From Serratia symbiotica (lineage in GTDB: Bacteria; Pseudomonadota; Gammaproteobacteria; Enterobacterales; Enterobacteriaceae), in assembly GCF_000821185.2 (NCBI RefSeq), contig NZ_CP050855.1, positions 1,178,001 to 1,242,000 on the forward strand: DNA of 64,000 bases, in the 5' to 3' direction. The translations under genes were made by a program, and so were the position numbers. Numbering within the stretch: position 1 is the stretch's first letter; every line of letters starts with the position of its first letter. The notes below the pieces were generated by a model. It ran no database searches, was not told the DNA's origin, and was given only the letters and a program-made list of their open reading frames with translations. Positions 1-8,405 of the stretch are shown here, piece by piece.

Positions 1-251
1 TCGAACTGCCTTTCAGATAAACCTTCAAATATATTCATCAGAGGGTCATAATTATCCGACTTTGCTTTACCCACCTTCAAGTTTCTATGGATGATTTTTT
101 TCCGGGTTAGAGTTTAATGGTTCATGATAAGTTTTTATAAAGTTATTTTTTACTTTGATGTATTTATTTCCATAATTTTTTCAATTCCTTTGATATATGA
201 ACAGAAGTGCGGCGCTCCCCCCTGGCCCCATCCTACTCGTCCGGACAGCCC
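1..251. other. AT-rich left edge, no gene assigned
   Basis: The first 200 bases are much richer in A and T than the island that follows and contain no supportable complete gene. A minus-strand frame is open from about base 97 to the window edge, with an ATG near base 36, so a gene could begin here and run out of the window. The overlap is too short to name. The island's last gene ends at base 252. Confidence 0.4.
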
Positions 252-1988
252 CTAACGTCGCCGCCAGCCTTCGGCGCGGCTACGCGCTTTCCAAAAGTCA
301 GCATAATGACCGCCCGCCGCCAGTAGTTGCTGATGGCGGCCCTGTTCTACGATCCGTTGTTGATCCAGCACCAGAATCTGATCGGCGTTTTGAATGGTGG
401 AAAGCTGATGTGCAATGACTAACAGTGTACAGCGCCGATGCAGAGAGTGCAGCCCTGCGGCAATCGCCGCCTGGTTTTCCGCATCGAGTGCACCAGTGGC
501 TTCATCGAGCAATAATATCGGTGTGTTCTTCAGCAGCGCACGAGCAATCGCCACGCGCTGGCGTTCACCGCCGGAGAGAAGCCCTCCGCCCTCTCCGACC
601 TGGCTCTGCCAGCCCAGTGGCAAGCGTTCCAATAGCTCGTCGAGGCACGCCAGCCTGGTGACTCGCGCGATTTCCTCCGTGCTGGCATGCGGATTGCCAA
701 TTAATACGTTTTCATGCAGTGTACCGCTGAATAGATAATTTTCCTGGAACACCAGTGCAAGCAGCGCCATATGATCGCGGCTGCTCAGCTCGCGCAGATC
801 GGTGCCACCGATGGTGATACTGCCGCAGTCGGGATCGAAAAAGCGAGCGATCAGCCGCGTCAAAGTGGTTTTTCCTGCACCTGACACCCCCACCAGCGCA
901 GTGGTGGTATTGGCTGGCAGCGAAACGGATACGTCTTTGAGAATTGGACGATCCGCCTGGTAACCAAAAGTGACGTTATGCAATTCAATGGTGGCATCGC
1001 CGCTAAAGGGCTGCGGCCGTTCTGAGTGCCGCAATGGCTTCTCTGCTAGCACCCGCTCAACCGCATCCATCTGCGCCGATGCCATGCGTATCCCTGAGCC
1101 GTAAGCCGCTACTTCAGTGAGTGGATCGATAACGCGATTAATGAGCACCAGCAACGCCAATAAGGTGACGAGCTGTTGCGGATTATCATCAGCCAGTCCC
1201 AGCCAGGTGACACTTGCCATCAACGTCAGAAAACTCAACTGCGCCAGCCAAGAATTTGCCAGCAGCGGCGGTAAAACCAGCCACAACTGACGCTGACTGG
1301 CACGGTTCTGGTTGGTCAGCGCAGCGTCAAAACTCGCATGCCCCTGTTCACCGCAACCATGGGTACGCAACACCATCTGGTTCTGCGCAAACTCCACCAT
1401 GCGATCGCTGGCGTCTGCGGTGGCCTGGTGCACGGCTATGTCCGCTGCCCGTCCCAATTTACCGGCCCACCAGTAGATCACCGCAACCAATGGAAGGAAC
1501 ACTAGAACAATGAGCGCGATACGCCAGTCAAACCAGAAGGTGATCAGCACCACTACCAGCGGCGTCAGCGTGGCGCGCATCAGTGGTGTGAGTTGGTGAG
1601 CAGGCAATCCAAGGATCTCCATCACCCCCTGGCTGAGTAGTACGCCCAATTGGCTAGTATTTCGGCTGGTGAACCACCCCAGCGGCAGGGAGACCACGTG
1701 ATCGCCAATGCGATGGCGCAGTGTGTTCAATAAGGCAATGGCGACCTCAAAGCTGCCCAGAGAAGTGAAGTAGTTGAGATACCCGGTCAGCGAGGTGCCA
1801 ACGATTAACGGTATCAGCCACAGCGCCGCGTGATTGACGTCACCCTGTAACAGATCCTGCATGATTGGCACCACCATAGCGAAGCAAAGCCCCTGCACCA
1901 GGCAGAAAATCAACATCAGGATCAGATAACGATGCATAACGCGCGCATTCTGTTTGCCCAGTAGTGCGTAGAGACGGGTCAGCATCAT
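252..1988 (-). CDS. YbtQ/Irp7-like siderophore ABC transporter (fused TMD-ATPase)
   Basis: This is a 578-residue half transporter with an N-terminal six-helix membrane domain (about residues 1-320) and a C-terminal ATPase. The ATPase shows a Walker A (GVSGAGKTT), an LSGGERQR signature, a Walker B (ILLLDEATGALD) and a switch His (VIAHQLSTI). It belongs to the YbtP/YbtQ-IrtAB class. These have the fold of ABC exporters, yet in Yersinia and mycobacteria they move ferric siderophore inward across the inner membrane. The start at 1988 (MMLTRLYALLG) is chosen because its ATG overlaps the stop of the upstream partner in an ATGA, which implies translational coupling. It is the last gene of the receptor-transporter operon. 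Import of the metal-loaded siderophore as a heterodimer with the neighbouring gene is the most likely role; export of the free siderophore cannot be excluded. Confidence 0.85.
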   Translation of the reverse strand: MMLTRLYALLGKQNARVMHRYLILMLIFCLVQGLCFAMVVPIMQDLLQGDVNHAALWLIPLIVGTSLTGYLNYFTSLGSFEVAIALLNTLRHRIGDHVVSLPLGWFTSRNTSQLGVLLSQGVMEILGLPAHQLTPLMRATLTPLVVVLITFWFDWRIALIVLVFLPLVAVIYWWAGKLGRAADIAVHQATADASDRMVEFAQNQMVLRTHGCGEQGHASFDAALTNQNRASQRQLWLVLPPLLANSWLAQLSFLTLMASVTWLGLADDNPQQLVTLLALLVLINRVIDPLTEVAAYGSGIRMASAQMDAVERVLAEKPLRHSERPQPFSGDATIELHNVTFGYQADRPILKDVSVSLPANTTTALVGVSGAGKTTLTRLIARFFDPDCGSITIGGTDLRELSSRDHMALLALVFQENYLFSGTLHENVLIGNPHASTEEIARVTRLACLDELLERLPLGWQSQVGEGGGLLSGGERQRVAIARALLKNTPILLLDEATGALDAENQAAIAAGLHSLHRRCTLLVIAHQLSTIQNADQILVLDQQRIVEQGRHQQLLAAGGHYADFWKARSRAEGWRRR

Positions 1989-3745
1989 ATTTCCTCCTGT
2001 GTCTGCGCATACTGCGACTGCCACAGGCGCGCGTACTCACCGTTTTGCATCAGTAGCTGGGTATGCGTACCCTGTTCAGCAATGCAGCCATCGGCCAGCA
2101 CCACAATATTGTCGGCGTTCATCACGGTCGCCAGACGATGCGCCACCACCAGCAGCACGCGCTGCCCATGCTGTGAGATAAGCTGTGACAGCGTATCCTG
2201 GATCGCGGTTTCAGACTCCGCATCGGCTTGCGCGGTCGCTTCGTCGAGCACCAAGACCGGCGGATCCAACAACAGTGCGCGCGCAATACTGAGGCGCTGC
2301 GCTTCGCCGCCCGACAAACACGCATCTTCGCCATAGATTGATTGGTAGCCGCGAGGTAACTGCAAAATGCGTTGATGAATGTTCGCGGCCTGTGCCGCTG
2401 CCATCACCTGCTGATCTGTTGCCTGCGGACGACCCAGCGCGATGTTGTCACGGATACTCATGCGCAGCAGCCTGACATCCTGAAATACGCAGCCCACTTG
2501 CTGATACAGTCGCTTGCTTGCTATCTGCCTCAGATCAACACCACCCAAGGTAATCCCTCCACTATCGGGCGAGATGAAGCGCAGCAGTAATTTGGCCAGC
2601 GTGGATTTACCCGCGCCAGACGCACCCACCAACGCGGTGACGCTGCCAGGTTCGAGCGTCAGAGAAATATCGTTAATGATGCGGCGATCTCCACCATAGC
2701 TGAAACTCACCCGTTCGAAACACACGTTGTTACCGGCATTGATCATCACTTTTTGCGGCTCCATCTGTTGCGGGATCGCCAGCAACTCTGCCAGTCGGTT
2801 GAATGCCCCTTTTGCCATTTGCAGAGACTGGGCGCTGCTGCTTAACGTGCCAATGGGCAGCGAAATCCCCAGTCCGAGCACGGCAAACGGTAACAACTGC
2901 CAGATATCCATCCAGCCGAGATGAATAAAGGCAATACCACTTACCAGTACCAGTAACAGCAAGGTGATGGGCGCAATAATCACGCCAGAGAGGCTTTCGG
3001 GTTTGATTAACGGGCGAACCCAGTCGAGGAAAAAGTCGCGAAAGCTGTCCACCGCGCGGCTATAGGCATGGTGCGCCACGCCATGTTGACCGAAGATCTT
3101 CACCACCGGGATGCCTTGCACAAACTCCACCACCGAACGGTTGACCTTCTCCAGTTCCTGGCCGTAATCCGCCATTTTAGCCTGACTGGCCAGCATGATT
3201 TTGCGGTAAAGCAGGAAGAAAAACGGTAGTGGCAGCAGCGTAATCAGCGCCATGCGCCAATCGACCGAAAACAGATAGCCGTAGACACACAAAATCGTGG
3301 TCGCCGCATTGGCCAAATTCAGATAAGAATGCGCCACCAGATGGTGGATCGCCGACACATCTTCTTGCATACCCTGCTTGATTTTTCCGCTACTGTTTTC
3401 ACTGAACCAACTCAACGGCGCGTTGGCCATACGGCGCGCCAGTTGGCGGCGCAACCAGAGAGAAAAGGCATTGTCGACGAGGTGAGTGACCAGATCGGCC
3501 AGACCACGCAGTCCCAGTCCCGCACCAAGACAAAGTGCGGAGACTTTTATGATCTGCCACGCCATGTCCGCACGCTTAGCATCAACACTGATCAACACGC
3601 GCGCCAACTCGGTAAGGCCAATCAATGGCGCAAGCACCAGTGCTGACGAGCCAATTTGCAATATCACCGCCAGTGTTATCCAGCCACGCACCGGCGTTAG
3701 CAGCCCCTTGCCGGGCGGACGCTCAGTATGGTTTGTTGAGATCAT
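1985..3745 (-). CDS. YbtP/Irp6-like siderophore ABC transporter (fused TMD-ATPase)
   Basis: This is a 586-residue partner of the next gene with the same layout: a membrane domain up to about residue 330, then an ATPase. The ATPase has a Walker A (GASGAGKST), an LSGGEAQR signature and a Walker B (VLVLDEATAQAD). The D-loop residues differ from those of the YbtQ-like partner, as is common in asymmetric heterodimers. The longer open frame continues upstream to 3847, but the start at 3745 (MISTNHTERP) fits better, because it overlaps the fused-ATPase gene by only 23 bases and starts at the homologous place. It probably acts as the YbtP half of a YbtPQ/IrtAB-type inner-membrane transporter for the cluster's product. 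Confidence 0.85.
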   Translation of the reverse strand: MISTNHTERPPGKGLLTPVRGWITLAVILQIGSSALVLAPLIGLTELARVLISVDAKRADMAWQIIKVSALCLGAGLGLRGLADLVTHLVDNAFSLWLRRQLARRMANAPLSWFSENSSGKIKQGMQEDVSAIHHLVAHSYLNLANAATTILCVYGYLFSVDWRMALITLLPLPFFFLLYRKIMLASQAKMADYGQELEKVNRSVVEFVQGIPVVKIFGQHGVAHHAYSRAVDSFRDFFLDWVRPLIKPESLSGVIIAPITLLLLVLVSGIAFIHLGWMDIWQLLPFAVLGLGISLPIGTLSSSAQSLQMAKGAFNRLAELLAIPQQMEPQKVMINAGNNVCFERVSFSYGGDRRIINDISLTLEPGSVTALVGASGAGKSTLAKLLLRFISPDSGGITLGGVDLRQIASKRLYQQVGCVFQDVRLLRMSIRDNIALGRPQATDQQVMAAAQAANIHQRILQLPRGYQSIYGEDACLSGGEAQRLSIARALLLDPPVLVLDEATAQADAESETAIQDTLSQLISQHGQRVLLVVAHRLATVMNADNIVVLADGCIAEQGTHTQLLMQNGEYARLWQSQYAQTQEEI

Positions 3746-5198
3746 CAAACATCGCCTTATCAATCGCCGTTGGTCTACTGAACTGACTTTTATCGCGGCA
3801 CAGTTGCAGCGAGGCAGAACAGAGTGAACTGACTGCCTGTAAATCATGGGTAATCATTAAAATCGTCATCCCCTGGCTGCGCAGTCGGGCCAGCAGATGG
3901 ATAATCTTTTGCGCGTTCAACACATCCAGCGCTGAAGTCACCTCATCACAGATAAGTAATCGTGGTTGCGCCGCCAGCGCACGTGCTAATGCCACGCGTT
4001 GCTGCTCGCCGCCAGAGAGCTGCTGCGGCAATCGGTTGGCATACTTGCCGGGAAGTTCCACTTGCTGGAGCAGGGAAACCACTGATTGGCGATGGTCGGA
4101 TGGATAGCGATTAAGCGCCTGTTGTAGCTGTTTACCGACGTTACGTAGCGGATGAAGTGAGCGCGCAGGATCTTGCGGCACCAGCGCGATGGCGCGTTGC
4201 TGTTGACGGCTGCGTTGTCTGACGTGACTTGCCAATTGAGTGTTGGCGAACACGATGCTGCCAAACGCCGGGCGTTCCAAACCGGCAAGGGTGCGTGCCA
4301 GCGTACTTTTGCCGATACCTGACTCTCCGGTGATCGCCAGACATTCACCCGCACGTAATTCGAAGCTGATGTTGGGCAGCGACTGACTACCCGGTTTTGC
4401 CAACTGTAACTGAGTGACGTGGAGTAACGTCTGCTCTTGCTGATCCTCCACGGGTTTGGTCAAAGCAGGGGCTTGCAGCAACGCGGTATGACGTGCAGCT
4501 AAAACCTGTTGATACTCGCCATGGGCTAACAGTTTACCCTGTTCCAAAACCAGCACCTGCTGTGTCATCTGCGCGGCGGCTTGCCGTTCATGACTGATCA
4601 GCACCATTGCAAATCCCTGCTGCTGTTGCAGTTGCATCAAATAGTCGCATGTGTTGCGCCAGTGTGCTTCATCAAGTCCGGCAAAGGGTTCATCGAGGAT
4701 CAGCAACTGTGGACGCTTCACTAGCACTCGCGCCAAGGCAACGCGCCGCCGCTGACCGCCGGAGAGCTGATGCGGAAAACGCCGTAACAAATCCCCCGCC
4801 TGCGGCAGCCCGAGCGCGGCGAGCACTGTCATCGCTTCTGCTTTGCTGACGCGCGATAACTCCGTCAACAGCCGTTCAACCGTCATAGTGGACGTGAGTT
4901 CCTGGGCTGGATCCTGACCCAGCCACGCCGTCTCTCTGGCGCGTAGCCTGCGCAGTTGCCGTGGTCTGGCATGCAGAATATCAACGCCGCAGCAGTTCAG
5001 TTGTTGTGCGCTGATCTGGAAACCCGGCGCCGTTGCACCGAGCAACGCGCGCACCAGCGTGCTTTTGCCTGCCCCGCTACTCCCCACCACCGCCAGCGAT
5101 TCACCTGCTTTTAGCGTGCAATTGATGCCCTGCAATGTATGCTCGCTCTGCGCAGTAGCCACATTCAATTCACTCACTTGCACAATCACCCTGCTCAT
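3723..5198 (-). CDS. Fused double ATPase of a peptide/nickel-type ABC importer (DppD+DppF)
   Basis: This 491-residue protein carries two complete ABC ATPase domains. The first (about residues 5-225) has Walker A GSSGAGKST, signature LSGGQRRR and Walker B LLILDEPFAGLD. The second (about 265-480) has Walker A GESGIGKST, signature LSGGEQQR and Walker B LLICDEVTSALD. The two halves correspond to the separate DppD and DppF subunits of opine, dipeptide and nickel importers, so this is a fusion. The start at 5198 (MSRVIVQVSEL) forms an ATGA overlap with the permease gene before it. Together with the two permeases and the substrate-binding protein it makes a complete importer, placed between the outer-membrane receptor and the YbtPQ-like pair. 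The substrate is inferred to be the metallophore or its metal complex. Confidence 0.85.
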   Translation of the reverse strand: MSRVIVQVSELNVATAQSEHTLQGINCTLKAGESLAVVGSSGAGKSTLVRALLGATAPGFQISAQQLNCCGVDILHARPRQLRRLRARETAWLGQDPAQELTSTMTVERLLTELSRVSKAEAMTVLAALGLPQAGDLLRRFPHQLSGGQRRRVALARVLVKRPQLLILDEPFAGLDEAHWRNTCDYLMQLQQQQGFAMVLISHERQAAAQMTQQVLVLEQGKLLAHGEYQQVLAARHTALLQAPALTKPVEDQQEQTLLHVTQLQLAKPGSQSLPNISFELRAGECLAITGESGIGKSTLARTLAGLERPAFGSIVFANTQLASHVRQRSRQQQRAIALVPQDPARSLHPLRNVGKQLQQALNRYPSDHRQSVVSLLQQVELPGKYANRLPQQLSGGEQQRVALARALAAQPRLLICDEVTSALDVLNAQKIIHLLARLRSQGMTILMITHDLQAVSSLCSASLQLCRDKSQFSRPTAIDKAMFDDLNKPY

Positions 5199-5947
5199 GA
5201 CTGACTCCAGCGCTCGCTGTGGAAACTCACCACCTGCACCACCACCACAATACAGAGTGCTGGTAGCAAGCAAGCCCAGGGATTAAGCATCAGCCCGGGC
5301 AATCCATCGCGCACCATTCCCGCCCAATCCACGCTTTCTGTATGGGTGATGCCGAGGAAGCTGGCAGAGGTCAGCAGATAAATGGCGGTGATAAAGCGTG
5401 TGGTGGCATCGGCAAGGATGCCGGGAACAATCACCGGCAATACTTCTCGCCACAGGATCAGCACAAGTGCATCGCCTGCAGCAAAGGCCACCTCGACGTA
5501 GCCGCTATCAAAGACGGGATCCGCTAGCGCTCGCACATAGCGGACGGTAAAAGGAATGTTGAGCAGTGTAATACCAAGCAGCAGCGCAGGCTGCCCGCTG
5601 CCCAACAGATAGATAACGCCAATTAGCACCAGCAGAGGCGGCATATAGAGGATGGGATCTAGCAACGCCACGCAGCGTCGACCTCTGCCAGGTAAAGCCA
5701 GCAACAGCAGAGCGATGACACTGCCAATCAGCGTCGAGCTTAGCGTGCAAAGCAGCGGGAAAATTAACAGCGTACGCCCACCGCTCAACAGTCGACTCAA
5801 CACGTCACGCCCCAGACCGTCACTGCCTAGCCAGAAAGGCTGGGCAGGCCATTGCCACGCCATGACCAGCGTACGCTGGGGAGGAAAAGGTGCCAGCCAC
5901 GGCGCGCACAGGATCACCACCAACATGATCAAAACAACGAATTTCAC
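5195..5947 (-). CDS. DppC/NikC-type ABC importer permease
   Basis: This is a 250-residue inner-membrane permease with about six hydrophobic segments and the binding-protein-dependent transport signature near residues 150-190 (a VEVAFAAGDA-like EAA loop). I place the start at a GTG at 5947, because that GTG overlaps the stop of the upstream permease in a GTGA arrangement, like the other joints in this operon. An ATG start at 6004 would overlap the neighbour by 61 bases and is less likely. The segment NPWACLLPALCIVV near the C-terminus is typical of DppC-like subunits. It pairs with the DppB-like gene upstream. Confidence 0.8.
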   Translation of the reverse strand: MKFVVLIMLVVILCAPWLAPFPPQRTLVMAWQWPAQPFWLGSDGLGRDVLSRLLSGGRTLLIFPLLCTLSSTLIGSVIALLLLALPGRGRRCVALLDPILYMPPLLVLIGVIYLLGSGQPALLLGITLLNIPFTVRYVRALADPVFDSGYVEVAFAAGDALVLILWREVLPVIVPGILADATTRFITAIYLLTSASFLGITHTESVDWAGMVRDGLPGLMLNPWACLLPALCIVVVVQVVSFHSERWSQS

Positions 5948-6888
5948 GGCCGCATCCGCCGTGGATCTACCCAGGCCACGAAGATATCCGCGATCAGCCA
6001 ACACATTGCCGTTATCGCTGCCAACAGCATGGCAACACCTTGCAACAAGATTGCGTCGCGCGTACTGAACGCGGTGAGCAGCAGTTCGCCCAGACCGGGA
6101 TAGCCATAAATCCGCTCAACGATGACCGTTCCGCCAAACAGATACGGAACGGTGGCGGCAACCATCTGCGCCAGCGATCCGCTGGCTTGCGGCAGTAAAT
6201 GGCGGCCAACCAGCGCCGCCACTCCAACGCCATTCATCCGCGCGCTGACGATATTGGGCGCAGTGATCAACCGCAGCAGTGACGCACGCACCATGCGCAG
6301 CAAGTAACAGCCGCTGATCAACGACAGGGTGATGGCGGGTAAAACGAGAATTGACCACTGCTCACTAATGTGACCCGATGGTGGCGGCAATGAAACTGCA
6401 GGCAACCAACGGAGGCCAACAGCAAACACCAGGATCAGCAGGGTGGCGACAATAAACTCTGGCGTGCTCAATCCGCTCAGTGCGAAAGACGAGAGCAGAC
6501 GATCCGGCCAACGCGCATGATATATGGCGGCCACTATGCCACCTATTCCGCCCAGTAACAGCATGCCCAGTGCGGCAAGCAGCGCCAGCAAGGCACTACG
6601 CGCCGCAGCTGGCGCGATCAATTCCGCCACGGATTGTTTGCTCATCAGCGAGGTGCCAACATCGCCTCGCAGCAGCGCCGTCAGCCATTCGAGATAGCGA
6701 ACGTTCATCGGATGATCCAGTCCAAGCTGGTGGCGCAAAGTCAGCAACGCTTGCGATGATGCACGCTCACCCAGCATCTGCACGGCAGCATCCGTGGGTG
6801 CCAACGCAAGAGTAAAGAAGATCAGCGCACTCGCCAGCAGCAGGAACAGCAGCGTGCTGCCCAGACGCCACAGGATAAAACGCGTCAT
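5944..6888 (-). CDS. DppB/NikB-type ABC importer permease
   Basis: This is a 314-residue permease of the peptide/nickel importer class. The N-terminus begins with a membrane segment (LGSTLLFLLLASALIFFTLA) followed by the DppB-type periplasmic region with the GLDHPMNVRYLEWL stretch. The C-terminal half holds the transport loop (GTVIVERIYGYPGLGELL), which is a strong family marker. The ATG overlaps the stop of the substrate-binding protein gene in an ATGA. It forms the heterodimeric channel with the DppC-like gene downstream. Confidence 0.88.
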   Translation of the reverse strand: MTRFILWRLGSTLLFLLLASALIFFTLALAPTDAAVQMLGERASSQALLTLRHQLGLDHPMNVRYLEWLTALLRGDVGTSLMSKQSVAELIAPAAARSALLALLAALGMLLLGGIGGIVAAIYHARWPDRLLSSFALSGLSTPEFIVATLLILVFAVGLRWLPAVSLPPPSGHISEQWSILVLPAITLSLISGCYLLRMVRASLLRLITAPNIVSARMNGVGVAALVGRHLLPQASGSLAQMVAATVPYLFGGTVIVERIYGYPGLGELLLTAFSTRDAILLQGVAMLLAAITAMCWLIADIFVAWVDPRRMRP

Positions 6889-8390
6889 TCCTGCTGGCCC
6901 GTTAGCCGCGCATCACGGAATAACGGGATACCTTGATTGAGTTTGACGCCAACCAATCCCTGAACCGCAGCCGAAAGCTGATCGCGGTAGCCCCACAGCA
7001 GGTACGGGCCTTGCTGCCACAACTGCTGCTGCAACTGATTGAGCTGTTGCTGCTGTTGTTCGGTACGCAGCGTTCGGCGTGCCTTTTCGACCGTTGTGGC
7101 AAAGTCAGCCGGATACCATCCACCATAGTTATAGGGATTGTCATTACCCAACAGCATCGGAATGGCACTGAGGAATGGGCGATTGAGAGCGAATAGCGAG
7201 AGCATTTGCGCCCGATGCAGACGTGGGATGTCACCAAGATAATCAGCAGCGCTGACGGTATTGATTTTCAGCCGGATACCGGCGTCTTCCAACTGTTGGC
7301 GCAACAGTTCAGCAGCATCGTTCAGGCCCGGTGTCAGTTCGGCCGTCATCAGCGACAGCTCAGTGATGCCCTTTTTCTGTAGCACAGCTTTGGCTGCGGC
7401 CACTTCTCTATGCCGCTGTGGCAATTGGCTATCAAATCCATGCAGCCCCTGACCAAATACATCGTTGCCAGGGTAACCATAACCCCCCAGCACCACGTTC
7501 AGCAGTTGCTGGCGATCAACCAGTTGTTTTAATGCCTGACGGACGTCAGGATCATCAAACGGCTTCACCCGCGTATTCAAAACAAAATAGAACGCGCTGG
7601 CATTAGCGACGCCGCTGCGTATCACCTGCCAGCCTTTGCGCCCTTCCACACTGCGGGCGCTGCTTACGGGAACGTCGAAAACATAATCTGCTGTACCGCT
7701 GAGCAACGCATTCACGCGCGCGCTGGCATCAGCGAGTGGGCGGATCTCTATGCGATCAAAGTACGCGGCAGGTTGCCATGCGTAAGGGTTGCGTTCCAAG
7801 ACCGCGCCGCTCTGCGCATTGAACTGGCTAACCTGATAAGATCCACTGCAAACCGGAATAGCGGCATCACCTTTCCCCTGCTTCCACACCATGCTCGCCG
7901 CCCTCAGGATGGTGCTTACCAGGTCGGTACGCGGTCGGGTTAGTACCAGTGCCAGTTGGTGGTCACTGAGTTTATGGCTGGCGGCGAGATCAACATCGCT
8001 GAAGAAACTGGCAAAGCCAGGCGAGGCGGCGAGAAAGCGTAAACTGGCCAGTACATCATTAGCGGTTAAGGCAGTGCCATCTGAGAAACGCACGCCTGGA
8101 CGCAAGGTGATCGTCCAGCGCGTAGCGTCGTGATTCGGTGTGATGCTCTGGCTGAGTGGATGTTGCGCTTCGCCCAGCTTATCCGCTACCAGCACATCAC
8201 ACACATTCCCCACCACCACCCAGGGATAGTAGGTTTGCGCACGGCCATAATCGAGAGTTTCGCTCTGGCTACCCAGCATCAGTACCCGCAGCGTCTGCTC
8301 GCTCGCAAAGCCTGTTGGCATCGTCAGTGGTATGCTCAGCAGCAGCCATCCAGCCAGAGAGCAACAGCGATATAGCGCTGATTTCAACAT
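6885..8390 (-). CDS. Periplasmic substrate-binding protein, peptide/nickel (SBP_bac_5) family
   Basis: This 501-residue protein has a clear Sec signal peptide (LAGWLLLSIPLTMPTGFASE) and the layout of the DppA/OppA/NikA class, with a family 5 signature around RWTITLRPGVRFSDGTALTA. It begins 15 bases after the TonB-dependent receptor stop, so it is in the same operon. Class members bind peptides, nickel chelates and, in CntA-like cases, opine metallophores. Here it would present a siderophore complex or breakdown product to the DppBC-like permeases. The exact ligand cannot be read from the sequence. Yersiniabactin systems normally lack such a protein, so it is an unusual part of this island. 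Confidence 0.85.
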   Translation of the reverse strand: MLKSALYRCCSLAGWLLLSIPLTMPTGFASEQTLRVLMLGSQSETLDYGRAQTYYPWVVVGNVCDVLVADKLGEAQHPLSQSITPNHDATRWTITLRPGVRFSDGTALTANDVLASLRFLAASPGFASFFSDVDLAASHKLSDHQLALVLTRPRTDLVSTILRAASMVWKQGKGDAAIPVCSGSYQVSQFNAQSGAVLERNPYAWQPAAYFDRIEIRPLADASARVNALLSGTADYVFDVPVSSARSVEGRKGWQVIRSGVANASAFYFVLNTRVKPFDDPDVRQALKQLVDRQQLLNVVLGGYGYPGNDVFGQGLHGFDSQLPQRHREVAAAKAVLQKKGITELSLMTAELTPGLNDAAELLRQQLEDAGIRLKINTVSAADYLGDIPRLHRAQMLSLFALNRPFLSAIPMLLGNDNPYNYGGWYPADFATTVEKARRTLRTEQQQQQLNQLQQQLWQQGPYLLWGYRDQLSAAVQGLVGVKLNQGIPLFRDARLTGQQE

Positions 8391-8405
8391 ATGATCACCC
8401 AGCCA

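Noticed and set aside
1..97. Partial minus-strand gene at the left edge
   Set aside because: Only about 30 codons are visible, with no family signal and an uncertain start.
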